The notes under the pieces were generated by a model. It searched no databases and was not told the DNA's origin. It saw only the letters and a list, made by a program, of their open reading frames with translations. A stretch of DNA of 64,000 nucleotides from Neorhodopirellula pilleata (GTDB lineage Bacteria > Planctomycetota > Planctomycetia > Pirellulales > Pirellulaceae): positions 505,315-569,314 of the forward strand of contig NZ_SJPM01000003.1 in NCBI RefSeq assembly GCF_007859915.1, written 5' to 3'. The position numbers and the translations under genes were made by a program. The first letter of the stretch is position 1, and each line of letters starts with the position of its first letter. Shown here piece after piece: positions 32,919-42,099 of this stretch.

Positions 32919-33175
32919 AAGCGTGGTCCGCGAAGAGGAAACGCGACGGCGGAAAAGGTCGGTGTCGGCGTCAGGACCCCTGACGACCTTATTACTTTAC
33001 CAACTTGGAAGCCTCGACGACGTAGAGAATTCCGCATATCCCGTTCGGATCGGCAGTTTTCACCGCAAATCCGTCGGCCGGACCGATCAAATTGTTTGCC
33101 ACCGAGCCGTCGTTTGACTATCCTCCCAGGTCAGTCTTGATGACCTGCTTTCCCCGACCAAGGATCCCCCTTGCG

Positions 33176-33982
33176 ATGAAATTTCGCTTTTGCATTCTCG
33201 CACTGTTCGCCTTTGGCGTGTTGACGGCCATGGTTCCGTCACGAACCCAAGCCCAATCGGCCGTCTTATCCGAAATTTACGGAAGAGGGGTTCACGCCTA
33301 CCACTCCGGCCAATACCAACAAGCCGGTGAGTGGCTGAGCATGGCGATCGACAACGGATTCCGTGATCCACGGGCCTATTACTTCCGCGGGCTGGTCGCG
33401 GCGTCGGGCGGAAACATCTACGAAGCCGAAGCCGATTTCCAGGAAGGTGCGAAGCTGGAAGCAACCGGAACGTTTGGCGATTTGATCGGTCGGTCGCTGG
33501 CCCGGATTCAGGGTTCGACCCGTTTGAAACTTGAGCAAATTCGAGAAAAGGCACGTCTCCAAGCCCTGGCGACCGGCCAAGCTCGGTCCAACGTTCGTTA
33601 TGGCGAACTGGGCGTCGCCCCCGGCCCCGCACCGGGCGCGGCCGCTGCGAAACCGGCCCCCGCCTCACCTCGAATCGCACCGCCGTCGGCTCCCTCGGCC
33701 GAGAATCCGTTTGCCGATGACATGGACCAAGATGCCACCGTGGAATCACCCGACGCGTTCAAAGACGCGATGGAAAATGCTGCTGAGCCGGAAATGGCGG
33801 GCGGCAAAGAACCAGTTGGTGGCGACGCGAGCCCGTTCGGTGGTGACGCGGCACCGGCCAATGACCCGTTTGGTGGCAGCGCCCCTGCGAGCGACCCCTT
33901 TGGAGCTCCCGGCGGTGGCGCCGATCCGTTCGGTGGCAGTGGCGAAGCGATGGACGATCCGTTCGGAGCCAGCCCGTTTTAG
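33176..33982 (+). CDS. Secreted TPR-like protein with C-terminal DPF motifs
   Basis: 268 residues from the ATG at 33176; the frame is open from 33092, but the later ATG gives a clean signal peptide (FRFCILALFAFGVLTAMVPS). A single TPR-like region (AYHSGQYQQAGEWLSMAIDN, then RAYYFRGLVAASGGNIYEAE) occupies about 30-110. A Pro/Ala-rich linker leads to a disordered tail with five short motifs: ENPFAD, NDPFGG, SDPFGA, ADPFGG, DDPFGA. No enzyme domain is seen. The gene is between two convergently placed blocks, alone on its strand. Confidence 0.8.
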   Translation: MKFRFCILALFAFGVLTAMVPSRTQAQSAVLSEIYGRGVHAYHSGQYQQAGEWLSMAIDNGFRDPRAYYFRGLVAASGGNIYEAEADFQEGAKLEATGTFGDLIGRSLARIQGSTRLKLEQIREKARLQALATGQARSNVRYGELGVAPGPAPGAAAAKPAPASPRIAPPSAPSAENPFADDMDQDATVESPDAFKDAMENAAEPEMAGGKEPVGGDASPFGGDAAPANDPFGGSAPASDPFGAPGGGADPFGGSGEAMDDPFGASPF

Positions 33983-33988
33983 GGAACG

Positions 33989-35431
33989 CTAGGCCAAGAT
34001 GCCCTGCACCAATTCGCCGTGAACGTCGGTCAGACGGTAATCGCGGCCTTGGAAACGGTAGGTCAGACGCTTGTGATCAAACCCGAGCAGGTGCAAAATC
34101 GTGGCGTGGAGGTCGTGGACGTGGACCGGATTTTCGGCGACGTCGAACCCGAGTTCGTCCGTGCTGCCGTAAACGGTACCGGACTTGAGCCCGCCGCCGG
34201 CCATCCACATCGAGAATGAATTGGGGTGGTGGTCCCTTCCGTCGTTACCGCCTTGGACCATCGGCGTGCGGCCGAATTCGCCTCCCCAAATGACCAATGT
34301 TTCGTCAAGCATTCCCTGTTGCTTGAGGTCCTTGACCAGCGCCGCGCAGGCTTGATCGGTATCGAGGCAATTTTTCTTGATGGCGTTCTTGAGTCCGCCG
34401 TGTTGGTCCCAAGATTCATGGAACAACTGCACAAAACGCACGCCGCGCTGCACCAAACGGCGGGCGAGCAAACAATTGTTGGCGAACGACATCTTGCCTG
34501 GTTCGGCCCCGTACATTTTTAACATGTCGTCGGTTTCGTCGGCCAGCGACATCGCCTCGGGTGCACTGGATTGCATTCGGAACGCCATTTCATACGAATT
34601 CACCCGCGTGGCGATCTCGGGATCGCCGACGACGTCGAGCCGTCGGCGGTTGAGTTCGTTGACGGTTTGCATCGTCGCACGCTGGGTCGCCTGATCGAGC
34701 CCGGCGGGATTGGAAAGATACAAAACCGGGTCGCCGCTGCTGCGGAACTCGACGCCCGAATGCAGCGTCGGCAGGAACCCGGAATTCCAATTACCACTGC
34801 CTGCGCTGGGGCCTTTGCTGCCGCTGTTGAAAACGACATAAGCGGGCAAATTCTCCGATTCGCTGCCCAATCCATACGTCAACCACGAACCCATGCTGGG
34901 CCGACCGAACTGTTGGGAACCGGTGCTCATCATCAACTGAGCGGGCGCGTGATTGAACGCATCCGTTCTCATCGACCGGATCAAGCAAATATCGTCGAGG
35001 ATACCGGCGGTGTGGGGCAACAATTCGCTGATCTCGACGCCCGCGGAACCTTGCTTGGTGAACTGGTAGCGGGGACCGAGCAGTTTGGAATTAGGATTAA
35101 TGAAGGCGGCGCGATAACCTTCGAGCAACTCAGGCGGAGGCAACGTGCCGTCGAGTCGCTCGAGTGCGGGTTTGTAGTCGAACATCTCGAACTGACTCGG
35201 TCCGCCGCCCATGAACAACAAGATCACATTCTTGATCTTGGCCGGGAAATGCGGCGATTTAACGGCCATCGGGTTCGTACCGATCGATTCGCCAGCGGTC
35301 CCATTTCGGGCGAGCAAGGAGGTTAAGGCGATGTGGCCCAATCCGATACCGCATTGTTGCATGAACCAGCGACGCCTCGCGAGATTCGTGCGGTCGTTAA
35401 TGGCTCGATCGATGCTTGATTGTTTCATCAT
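33989..35431 (-). CDS. DUF1501 (sulfatase-like) protein
   Basis: 480 residues. An N-terminal export signal has RRR before a hydrophobic stretch (RRRWFMQQCGIGLGHIALTS), as in twin-arginine signals. Family motifs are NVILLFMGGGPSQFEMFDYK, NHAPAQLMMSTGS, LVIWGGEFGRTPM, GRDHHPNSFSMWMAGGG and HVHDLHATILHLLG, which hold metal-binding His/Asp of the alkaline-phosphatase superfamily. DUF1501 proteins are typical partners of PSD1 cytochrome proteins in planctomycetes; their substrates are unknown, with sulfated or complex polysaccharide often proposed. It overlaps the upstream PSD1 stop by 4 nt. Confidence 0.93.
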   Translation of the reverse strand: MMKQSSIDRAINDRTNLARRRWFMQQCGIGLGHIALTSLLARNGTAGESIGTNPMAVKSPHFPAKIKNVILLFMGGGPSQFEMFDYKPALERLDGTLPPPELLEGYRAAFINPNSKLLGPRYQFTKQGSAGVEISELLPHTAGILDDICLIRSMRTDAFNHAPAQLMMSTGSQQFGRPSMGSWLTYGLGSESENLPAYVVFNSGSKGPSAGSGNWNSGFLPTLHSGVEFRSSGDPVLYLSNPAGLDQATQRATMQTVNELNRRRLDVVGDPEIATRVNSYEMAFRMQSSAPEAMSLADETDDMLKMYGAEPGKMSFANNCLLARRLVQRGVRFVQLFHESWDQHGGLKNAIKKNCLDTDQACAALVKDLKQQGMLDETLVIWGGEFGRTPMVQGGNDGRDHHPNSFSMWMAGGGLKSGTVYGSTDELGFDVAENPVHVHDLHATILHLLGFDHKRLTYRFQGRDYRLTDVHGELVQGILA

Positions 35432-38400
35432 TTGGTAATCGTTTCATCCAGATTCAAGATCGCCCGGCAGACCGTCATCCAAGCGGCCAATTCGGTGGCG
35501 GGAGCGCCGGTTAACTGCAAACATCGATCGGCCGGGAGTCCGACCCACGATTCTCGCTGATCGCGACGTTGCTGATGTATCGGCTCACCGCCTGTTAGTT
35601 CACCTTCTCTTGGTTCACCTTCTCTTGGTTCACAATCGGCTACGTTCCAGTGCTCTCGTTGTTCGTTGAGCAGCTCGGCGAGCAGTTTGACTTCATCCGC
35701 ATCGGGAAACCGGCTGGTACACCACCGGAACGCGTACCGGATTCTCGCGGCGTCGATGTCGTCTACGTGTTGGTCGTTCGAATTGGTATCAACCTCCCGC
35801 AACGTGCGGGCGGCAAGAGCACGGGCGGCGTCGACGAATTGTGGTTCATTGAGCATCACCAACGCTTGCAGCGGCGTGTTGCTGCGTTCGCGACGGACGC
35901 AGGCGGCGTCGCCTTTGGGAGCGTCAAAGACTTGCAGCGGCGGATAGGGGACGCTGCGATACTGGTGCACATAGAGCGACCGGCGATACTGGGCCGCGTC
36001 GTCACGGTGGTTCCAAATCTTAGGGCCGTAACTGGTCGGCGGCTGGAAAAGGAAGTCGGGCGCGGGCGGATAAACGGCGGGGCCGCCGACCCGGGTGTTG
36101 AGCAAGCCACTGACCGACAACGCCAAATCACGCACCATCTCGGCTTCCACTCGCACTCGTGGACCTCGCGAGAGCCACTGATTGGACGGATCGTTTTTCC
36201 ATGCCTCGGCGGGCGCGGCGGAGGCTTGCCGGTAGGTCGCTGATTGAACAATCAAACGATGAATGTGTTTCAAACTCCACCCGCTATCGATTAATTCGCG
36301 GGCCAAGAAATCCAACAACTCAGGATGCGAGGGCGGCGGCGATTGAAAACCGAAGTCTTCCGGAGTCGTGACGAGACCGCGTCCGAAATAGGCTTGCCAA
36401 ATTCGGTTCACGATGACCCGCGGCGTCGTCGGAGAGTCTTTGGAAACAAGCCAACGGGCGAACCGCAAACGATCCGGCTCGTTCGTATCGGGCAAGGGAT
36501 TGAGAAACGCCGGAACATCGGGTTCGACCTTGTCGGCCGGACGCAAGAAATCGCCTCGGCTGTAAACAAACGTCTCTCGCGGTTTCGCGAGCGATCGAGC
36601 GACCAATTGCGTCGTGGTTTCAGGATAGCTTTGCCACAACGCCTCGATCTGTTGCACCTCGTTGGCGTAGGAGTCTTGGACTCGAATCCATTGGCTAAAC
36701 AGCGCGTTCCATTGGGCCGCCGAACGCTCGTCCGCGGGCGTGTCCAAGATCGGCTCGATCGAAGTGTCGACGGTGCTGTCGGGAATCGTGTCGGCGTCGG
36801 TGATGCTGAAGCGATATCGTCCGATCAAGAAGTTTTGGTTGTCGTCACTGTTCCACCCGCCGTGCTTCATCGTCATCGTGAACGTCAACTTGGCGTCTCC
36901 GTCGATCACGATGGGCGATTCGGGAACGAAGATTGCATGCCGCGAATGATTGCGTCGCCCCGGATCGTTATCGGTCGTCCAAGCGGTTTTCACATCACCG
37001 TCGATGGCGTACTCGACCGGACCGACGACGCGGTCATCCTTATTCGGATCTTTGTCACGGTACTGTGGCTTGAGCGATTGATGTTTTGGATTGACGTCGG
37101 AGATGGCTCGAACGAATTGGACGTCGATCGGCTTGGCACCTTCGGCGGTCGGCTCGATCGTCATCTTGAACTCGGTCAACGCGCCGGTTCCGTCGATGCT
37201 GCGTCCGGGACCACCGCGTGGCAGTTGTGGATGGGTCAAGGCATCGACGCGCACGGCGGTAATCGTACCGACACGGGTTGTCAATGAAAACGAATTGTCA
37301 GCTTTGGTCGGTGCATAACTTTCGCTGACGACCGAACCGTCGTCGAGGATTTTGAACTTCTCTCCGACATATGGATGCTCGGTCGGTTTCATCACCTTCC
37401 AAGCGGGCAACGAAGCCGCGACTTCATCCGCCCAAGCGGCCACCTTCGATTTCCGGTCGGGCTCGGCTGTCTTTAGTTCATTTTCGATCGATCGGATCTG
37501 AGACAAAACTTGATCGCGCCGCTCGGCCTGTTCGGGCGTGTAAACCGAAATGCATGCCTCGTGAAAATCGTTCAACGCCGCGAACATCGAGTAGTACTCG
37601 TGGTGACTCAATGGGTCGTACTTGTGCGTGTGACATTGAGCACACTGCGTCGTAATCCCCAAGACCGCTTTACCGATCGCGTCCATTCGATCAAACATGC
37701 CTTCGACTCGGAATTGCTCCGGGTCCGCGCCGCCTTCTTCGTTCGTCATCGAGTTGCGTAAGAAGCCAGTGGCGACGCGTTGGTCTTGGGTCGCACCGGG
37801 CAACAAATCTCCGCCGATTTGTTCGATGATGAATTGATCATAGGGGAGGTCTCGGTTGAATGCGTTGACGACCCAATCGCGGTAAAAGTAAACCGACCGT
37901 TGCATGTCCTTTTCATAACCGGCGGAGTCCGCATAACGAGCCGCGTCGAGCCACCACCGGCCCCATCGTTCGCCGAAGTGAACCGAGGTGGTGAGTTCGT
38001 CGATGAGGTTCTCGATCACATCGCCAGCTTGTTTCGCAACTCGATCAAGTTGATCGATCGTCGGCGGCAAACCGATCAAATCCAACGACAAGCGACGAGC
38101 CAACGTTTCTGGCGTCGCGGGTGGCGAAGGCGACATCGATCGCTCCTCGAGTTTGGCCAAGACGAAGTAATCGATTTCGTTTCGTGGCCAAGTCGTATCG
38201 GCGACCGTGGGAAGATCGGGTCGCCGCGGCGGAACGAACGCATAGTGTTCCGCATAGGGAGCGTCGTCTTGAATCCAGCGAACGATGCTTTCCAATTCTT
38301 GATCGCTGATCGTTTTGCCGGTCGATGGTGGCGGCATGACGACGTCGGGATCGCGACTGGTGATCCGCGAAATGATCTCGCTTTCCGCCGGGCTGCCCGG

Positions 38401-38643
38401 CACGATCGCGGAAAAGTCGATGGCGTCCTCGCGGACGTCCAATCGCAAACCGGCTTCGCGGGTTTCTTCGTCGGGTCCGTGGCACAAGAAGCATTTGTCC
38501 GACAAGACACTGCGAATGTCACGATTGAAATCGACCGAATCGTCAGCCCGACAGGGGCGGACCGACGACCAGGCGATCATGATGCAAGACGCCAGTGCCA
38601 GATTCAAGAAACGCATGATTGGCTGCCACTTGGTCAAGAACAT
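35428..38643 (-). CDS. PSD1 / planctomycete cytochrome c (DUF1549-DUF1553) protein
   Basis: 1,071 residues. After a signal peptide, the heme c site C-x2-C-H is CFLCH at 51-55, within DIRSVLSDKCFLCHGPDEE. Next come DUF1549 (about 150-360, with GERWGRWWLDAARYADS and MDAIGKAVLGITTQCAQCH, a second CxxCH), a beta-sandwich insert (about 440-640), and DUF1553 (about 720-1000, with RFARWLVSKDSPTTPRVIVN and NTPLQALVMLNEPQFVDAAR). Near the C-terminus a short imperfect repeat (EPREGEPREGEL) comes from a 15-bp DNA repeat. Its function is thought to be extracytoplasmic electron transfer tied to degradation; this is not proven. Confidence 0.93.
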   Translation of the reverse strand: MFLTKWQPIMRFLNLALASCIMIAWSSVRPCRADDSVDFNRDIRSVLSDKCFLCHGPDEETREAGLRLDVREDAIDFSAIVPGSPAESEIISRITSRDPDVVMPPPSTGKTISDQELESIVRWIQDDAPYAEHYAFVPPRRPDLPTVADTTWPRNEIDYFVLAKLEERSMSPSPPATPETLARRLSLDLIGLPPTIDQLDRVAKQAGDVIENLIDELTTSVHFGERWGRWWLDAARYADSAGYEKDMQRSVYFYRDWVVNAFNRDLPYDQFIIEQIGGDLLPGATQDQRVATGFLRNSMTNEEGGADPEQFRVEGMFDRMDAIGKAVLGITTQCAQCHTHKYDPLSHHEYYSMFAALNDFHEACISVYTPEQAERRDQVLSQIRSIENELKTAEPDRKSKVAAWADEVAASLPAWKVMKPTEHPYVGEKFKILDDGSVVSESYAPTKADNSFSLTTRVGTITAVRVDALTHPQLPRGGPGRSIDGTGALTEFKMTIEPTAEGAKPIDVQFVRAISDVNPKHQSLKPQYRDKDPNKDDRVVGPVEYAIDGDVKTAWTTDNDPGRRNHSRHAIFVPESPIVIDGDAKLTFTMTMKHGGWNSDDNQNFLIGRYRFSITDADTIPDSTVDTSIEPILDTPADERSAAQWNALFSQWIRVQDSYANEVQQIEALWQSYPETTTQLVARSLAKPRETFVYSRGDFLRPADKVEPDVPAFLNPLPDTNEPDRLRFARWLVSKDSPTTPRVIVNRIWQAYFGRGLVTTPEDFGFQSPPPSHPELLDFLARELIDSGWSLKHIHRLIVQSATYRQASAAPAEAWKNDPSNQWLSRGPRVRVEAEMVRDLALSVSGLLNTRVGGPAVYPPAPDFLFQPPTSYGPKIWNHRDDAAQYRRSLYVHQYRSVPYPPLQVFDAPKGDAACVRRERSNTPLQALVMLNEPQFVDAARALAARTLREVDTNSNDQHVDDIDAARIRYAFRWCTSRFPDADEVKLLAELLNEQREHWNVADCEPREGEPREGELTGGEPIHQQRRDQRESWVGLPADRCLQLTGAPATELAAWMTVCRAILNLDETITK

Positions 38644-38673
38644 AGTTCGTTTTGGAAGGCGGATTCGAGTCGA

Positions 38674-39675
38674 TCAAGATTTCGGCGGGTTGAGCAAACG
38701 TGAGATGGTCTCGTCATCGCGGTTGTCCATCGTCGCGACGTAGACACCGGTATCGGTGTAAGACTCGACTTGTTCGCCTTTGACGTGGGCGGCGAGTGTC
38801 TTGACGGCGAGGTATCCCATGCGAACCGGGTCTTGCAACACGATCGCGGCGATATCGCCGGACGACAACGCTTGTCTTAACGAATCGCTGCTGTCGAAAC
38901 CGACGAGTTTAATTTTACCGCCCAAGCCACGATCCTTGATCGCTCGTAGCACGCCTTCCGCATTGGGTTCGCACACCGCAAAGATTCCATCGACTTCATT
39001 GCCGTAACGGTTGAGCAACGCTTGGGCTTTATCGACCGCCGATTCGGTGGTGGTTCCCGCGTATTGATCGCTGCTGATGACTTCGATTTGCGGGTACTTG
39101 GCGATGCCGTCGAGGAAGCCTTCTTCACGCTGGTGTGTGCTCTCGCTGCCCTTGTTGTACCGCAAGCAAATCACTTTGCCGCCTTCGTCACCGAGGCTTG
39201 CCGCCATCGCGTCGGCGGCGAGTTGTCCACCTTTGAAGTTATCCGTCGCTACATAGGAAACGATGTCTTTCTCATCGGCGTTGAGTCCACTGTCGAAGAT
39301 CACCACGGGCACACCGGCGCGACCGGCCTCCTCGACCGGGCGGACCAATGCGTCAGCGTCCAACGGTGCCAAACAAATTCCATCCACGTTGGCGTTCAGG
39401 AATCCCTGCAGCACGTTGATCTGTTCGTTGCGATCGCTTTCTTTGGCGGGACCTTTAAAGGTGATCCGTGCGTTCTCTTCGGCACCGGCTTGCTCGGCAC
39501 CGAGCTTGACCGATTGCCAAAAGATGTGCGTCTCACCTTTGGGGATGACTGCGAAGTGCAACGGGTCATCGGCATTCTTCGCAGACGGAGCGGTTTCCGC
39601 AGGCGGTTGACATCCGATGACTAAACATCCGATCAAACCAACGAATGATAACAATCCAACGATATTCAAACGCAT
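38674..39675 (-). CDS. Periplasmic sugar-binding lipoprotein (RbsB-like)
   Basis: 333 residues. A lipobox (LVIGC at about 18-22) anchors it to a membrane. The periplasmic binding protein fold of the ribose/galactose type I class is clear: FAVIPKGETHIFWQSVKLGA, GICLAPLDADALVRPV, GVPVVIFDSGLNADEKDIVS, YVATDNFKGGQLAA, and FDSSDSLRQALSSGDIAAIV. It would bind a sugar-like ligand outside the cell. It is the first gene of a minus-strand unit (30 nt before PSD1, then DUF1501). No permease or ATPase is adjacent, so it may act as a sensor or with a distant transporter. Confidence 0.9.
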   Translation of the reverse strand: MRLNIVGLLSFVGLIGCLVIGCQPPAETAPSAKNADDPLHFAVIPKGETHIFWQSVKLGAEQAGAEENARITFKGPAKESDRNEQINVLQGFLNANVDGICLAPLDADALVRPVEEAGRAGVPVVIFDSGLNADEKDIVSYVATDNFKGGQLAADAMAASLGDEGGKVICLRYNKGSESTHQREEGFLDGIAKYPQIEVISSDQYAGTTTESAVDKAQALLNRYGNEVDGIFAVCEPNAEGVLRAIKDRGLGGKIKLVGFDSSDSLRQALSSGDIAAIVLQDPVRMGYLAVKTLAAHVKGEQVESYTDTGVYVATMDNRDDETISRLLNPPKS

Positions 39676-39854
39676 CAGAATCCTGACCTAAGCGATGGGA
39701 GGGAATAAAACACTGTTAAGCCTATCCGAAAACGGTACCTGGCGGGCGTTCGAGGATACGAACCTTTCCAAGAGTTTAGAGCAATTTGAAACGACTTGAA
39801 AGTTTTTTCAAAACTGTCTTGACCCCGCTAAGCCGCCCCGGCTAAGTTTCCCTC

Positions 39855-40163
39855 ATCAACGCGAGCGAGTGGTTTTGAACCCGGTTTGAAACGGTTCGTT
39901 TGCGGCGATTGGAAACATCCAAAGGATGCTTTTCGCACTGGTCGCATTTCGGATTTTTTCGAAAAGCGGCTGCGAAGATCCCGATACGGATTCGATCATG
40001 GATGATTGAAACGGATCGGCTAGGTTCTCTGATGTTTTTGAGTTCGAGCGTGCTAGCAAGGATGCGATGCACCGTCTCGGACGACACCATCCACCGGCTC
40101 CCGGAAAAGAAGCGCGTTGTCCTCCGCCCCCCTAGGACCTCGTACTTTCCGGGAGCTTTTTTT
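39855..40163 (+). ncRNA. Candidate small RNA ending in an intrinsic terminator
   Basis: No credible protein is encoded on the plus strand here, yet a promoter-like TTGACC (39819-39824), an 18-nt spacer and TAAGTT (39843-39848) lie upstream, and a strong terminator stands at 40096-40163. This would give a transcript of about 310 nt. The boxes are only moderately good. I do not recognise tmRNA, RNase P or 6S signatures. It could also be the leftover end of a lost gene. Confidence 0.35.
40096..40163 (+). terminator. Intrinsic terminator with branched loop
   Basis: An outer stem GGCTCCCGGAAA pairs with TTTCCGGGAGC, followed by seven T. A second small stem (GTCCT with AGGAC) lies inside the loop. 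The T-run is on the plus strand, where no gene precedes it. Confidence 0.75.
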
Positions 40164-40184
40164 ATGCGCCGACGGTGTCGGCGG

Positions 40185-40240
40185 GCTGTTGGCTTTTGGC
40201 TGTTGGCTTTTGGCGGTTGGCTTTTGGCGGTTGGCTTTTG
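40185..40240. repeat. Four tandem 14-bp repeats
   Basis: Two copies of GCTGTTGGCTTTTG are followed by two copies of GCGGTTGGCTTTTG without gaps, ending at 40240. It is in non-coding DNA. Confidence 0.9.
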
Positions 40241-40273
40241 GCTCACAGCTTCCAGTGTCCGTTGCCTGCCTCT

Positions 40274-40304
40274 TCAAACTTAAACTTAAACTTAAACTTA
40301 AACC
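40274..40304. repeat. AAACTT hexamer run (copy 1)
   Basis: Four to five copies of AAACTT in tandem, ending AAACCTCCCC. The same hexamer recurs at 44531 and, inverted, at 44905. Downstream at 40419-40450 is a separate 10-bp hairpin of CCCAGCCTAC with GTAGGCTGGG, close to the end of the PDZ gene. Confidence 0.9.
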
Positions 40305-40503
40305 TCCCCTCGAGGCGAGCATCGTTCGCGAGTCATCACCACCGAGTAACGATCAAGATGGCACAAGCCAACGAAGCCGCTAGCTGTCCGCATTGCCGGG
40401 TCTCCGCTATCGCTGCGACCCAGCCTACTTGGTGACCGATGTAGGCTGGGTGGAGGAGGCTTTGCGACGAACACCCAGCAATGCTAATAGCCCAAACAGC
40501 CCA

Positions 40504-41901
40504 CTACTTTTGATTGAGTTGGCGTTTGAGACGTTCGACTTCGGCCCGCAAACGTTCGACCTCGGACATCGCTGGATCCACTTCTGCCTGGGGTGGCGGC
40601 AACAAGTCGGCCGAACCTTGACGCTGCGGTGCGTCGTCTTCGGGAAGAGCCAAGGGGTCCACCGATTCGGCTGCGACTTGGGCCGGTTTGTCGGTCGCAG
40701 GATTCGGCTTGGTCGCGGGTGGGTTCGCCGATGAATTCTTTGATGGCTCCTTCGGCGCAAACAGACCGCCGAGGGCCGCTCCCATGCCGCCTAGAATGCT
40801 GCTTCCGACGTCACCTTGCGCAGCATCGGATTGGTTGCCGGCGTCTTGATTGGCGGCAGTTGACGGAGCATTCTGTTCGGTGGCACCTCGGATCGGCTTG
40901 CCGCGTGGACCTCCCATTTCGATATCCAACTCCAGCATCGATTCACCCCGCACGACACCGAACCGCACGGATTCTCCTGGTTGGGTGACCGATAGCTCGC
41001 GGATCAAACCGTCGATGTCCTTAACCAGTCGACCATCGACCGAAACGATCCGGTCTTGTGGCTTCAGGCCTCCGATCACGCCTGCGGTTCCTTCGGGAGC
41101 GACGACGACCTCGATCCCGCGTTGGGGAGTCGCGTTGCGAACCTCCAAACCGAGTGACGATCGCGGCCGCGCGAGGGTGGGGCCGGTCGCCGGACTAACC
41201 GGCGGTTTGGCCGCCGACCTGGACGACGTGTCTGGTCTGCTGGTTCCCTTCGCGATCGAATCGGCGGATCGGTCTGATGGTTCGTTGGATTCGCCATCGG
41301 CCGCTGCGCCGTTGATCACGGGGACCGTCGTGCGATACAAACGTCCGTTACGAATGACTTGGATCTCAGCCTGCCGGCCGATCGTCGAGGCGGCCAAGGA
41401 CCGCCCCACGTCGGCGAGCGAACGGGTTGGCTGGCCTTCAATCGAAACGATCACGTCGCCGGGCTGCAATCCCGCTGCGTTGGCTCGTGAATCCGGTTGG
41501 AATCCGAGCACGCGGAGCCCTTGATAGGGGCCGACCCGAGCGGGCGTGACATCAATTCCAAATGTTGGCGAACCAGGCAAAGCTTCGGCGCCCGACGCAT
41601 CGGCGGGCTGCAAACCTCCTGCCATCGGCGTCGCCAGGACGCGGGGCGAGTTCCCGACATTGGGATTCACCGCGTTTGGATTTGCAGGGTTTGGATTCGC
41701 AGGGCTGGGAACCGGCGGCGTGGGCAGACGCCGGGCTTCGATCCTCGCCCGCATCCGACCAAAGAGGCCTTGAGCCGATGCTGTCGACGAGTCGACCAGC
41801 GATGCGAAGACCACAAACCCTAGCAACAAGCCGATCGTTTTCACGAGCACACCGGCGCGGCCGGCAGAATGACTCGAAACAATTGCGGGACAAAACAACA
41901 T
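40504..41901 (-). CDS. Secreted protein with two PDZ domains
   Basis: 465 residues. A signal peptide (LLLGFVVFASLVDSSTASA) is followed by a Pro/Asn-rich linker with NPN repeats (about 65-83). PDZ 1 (about 110-200) has GLRVLGFQPDSRANAAGLQP and GDVIVSIEGQPTRSLADVG. PDZ 2 (about 245-340) has PQRGIEVVVAPEGTAGVIGG and DRIVSVDGRLVKDIDGLI. A low-complexity stretch leads to a short C-terminal coiled coil (MSEVERLRAEVERLKRQLNQ). No protease domain is present, so it is probably an adaptor in the envelope. It is flanked by non-coding repeats downstream. Confidence 0.85.
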   Translation of the reverse strand: MLFCPAIVSSHSAGRAGVLVKTIGLLLGFVVFASLVDSSTASAQGLFGRMRARIEARRLPTPPVPSPANPNPANPNAVNPNVGNSPRVLATPMAGGLQPADASGAEALPGSPTFGIDVTPARVGPYQGLRVLGFQPDSRANAAGLQPGDVIVSIEGQPTRSLADVGRSLAASTIGRQAEIQVIRNGRLYRTTVPVINGAAADGESNEPSDRSADSIAKGTSRPDTSSRSAAKPPVSPATGPTLARPRSSLGLEVRNATPQRGIEVVVAPEGTAGVIGGLKPQDRIVSVDGRLVKDIDGLIRELSVTQPGESVRFGVVRGESMLELDIEMGGPRGKPIRGATEQNAPSTAANQDAGNQSDAAQGDVGSSILGGMGAALGGLFAPKEPSKNSSANPPATKPNPATDKPAQVAAESVDPLALPEDDAPQRQGSADLLPPPQAEVDPAMSEVERLRAEVERLKRQLNQK

Positions 41902-42099
41902 GAATGGATCTCGATGGAAATGTGATCAGAGGCACCGAAGCCACCCACAATCACTCAGCACGACAACTTAAAAAAACAGCGAACCCCCCGATCATAGAAC
42001 GCTGCGTCTGGATAGCCAACCGAAGAAATCCGTTTCTCGTCGGGTTCTGTTACATTGTTGGGCTTCCGCCACCCAGCCATCCACTCAATTGTCACCGAA

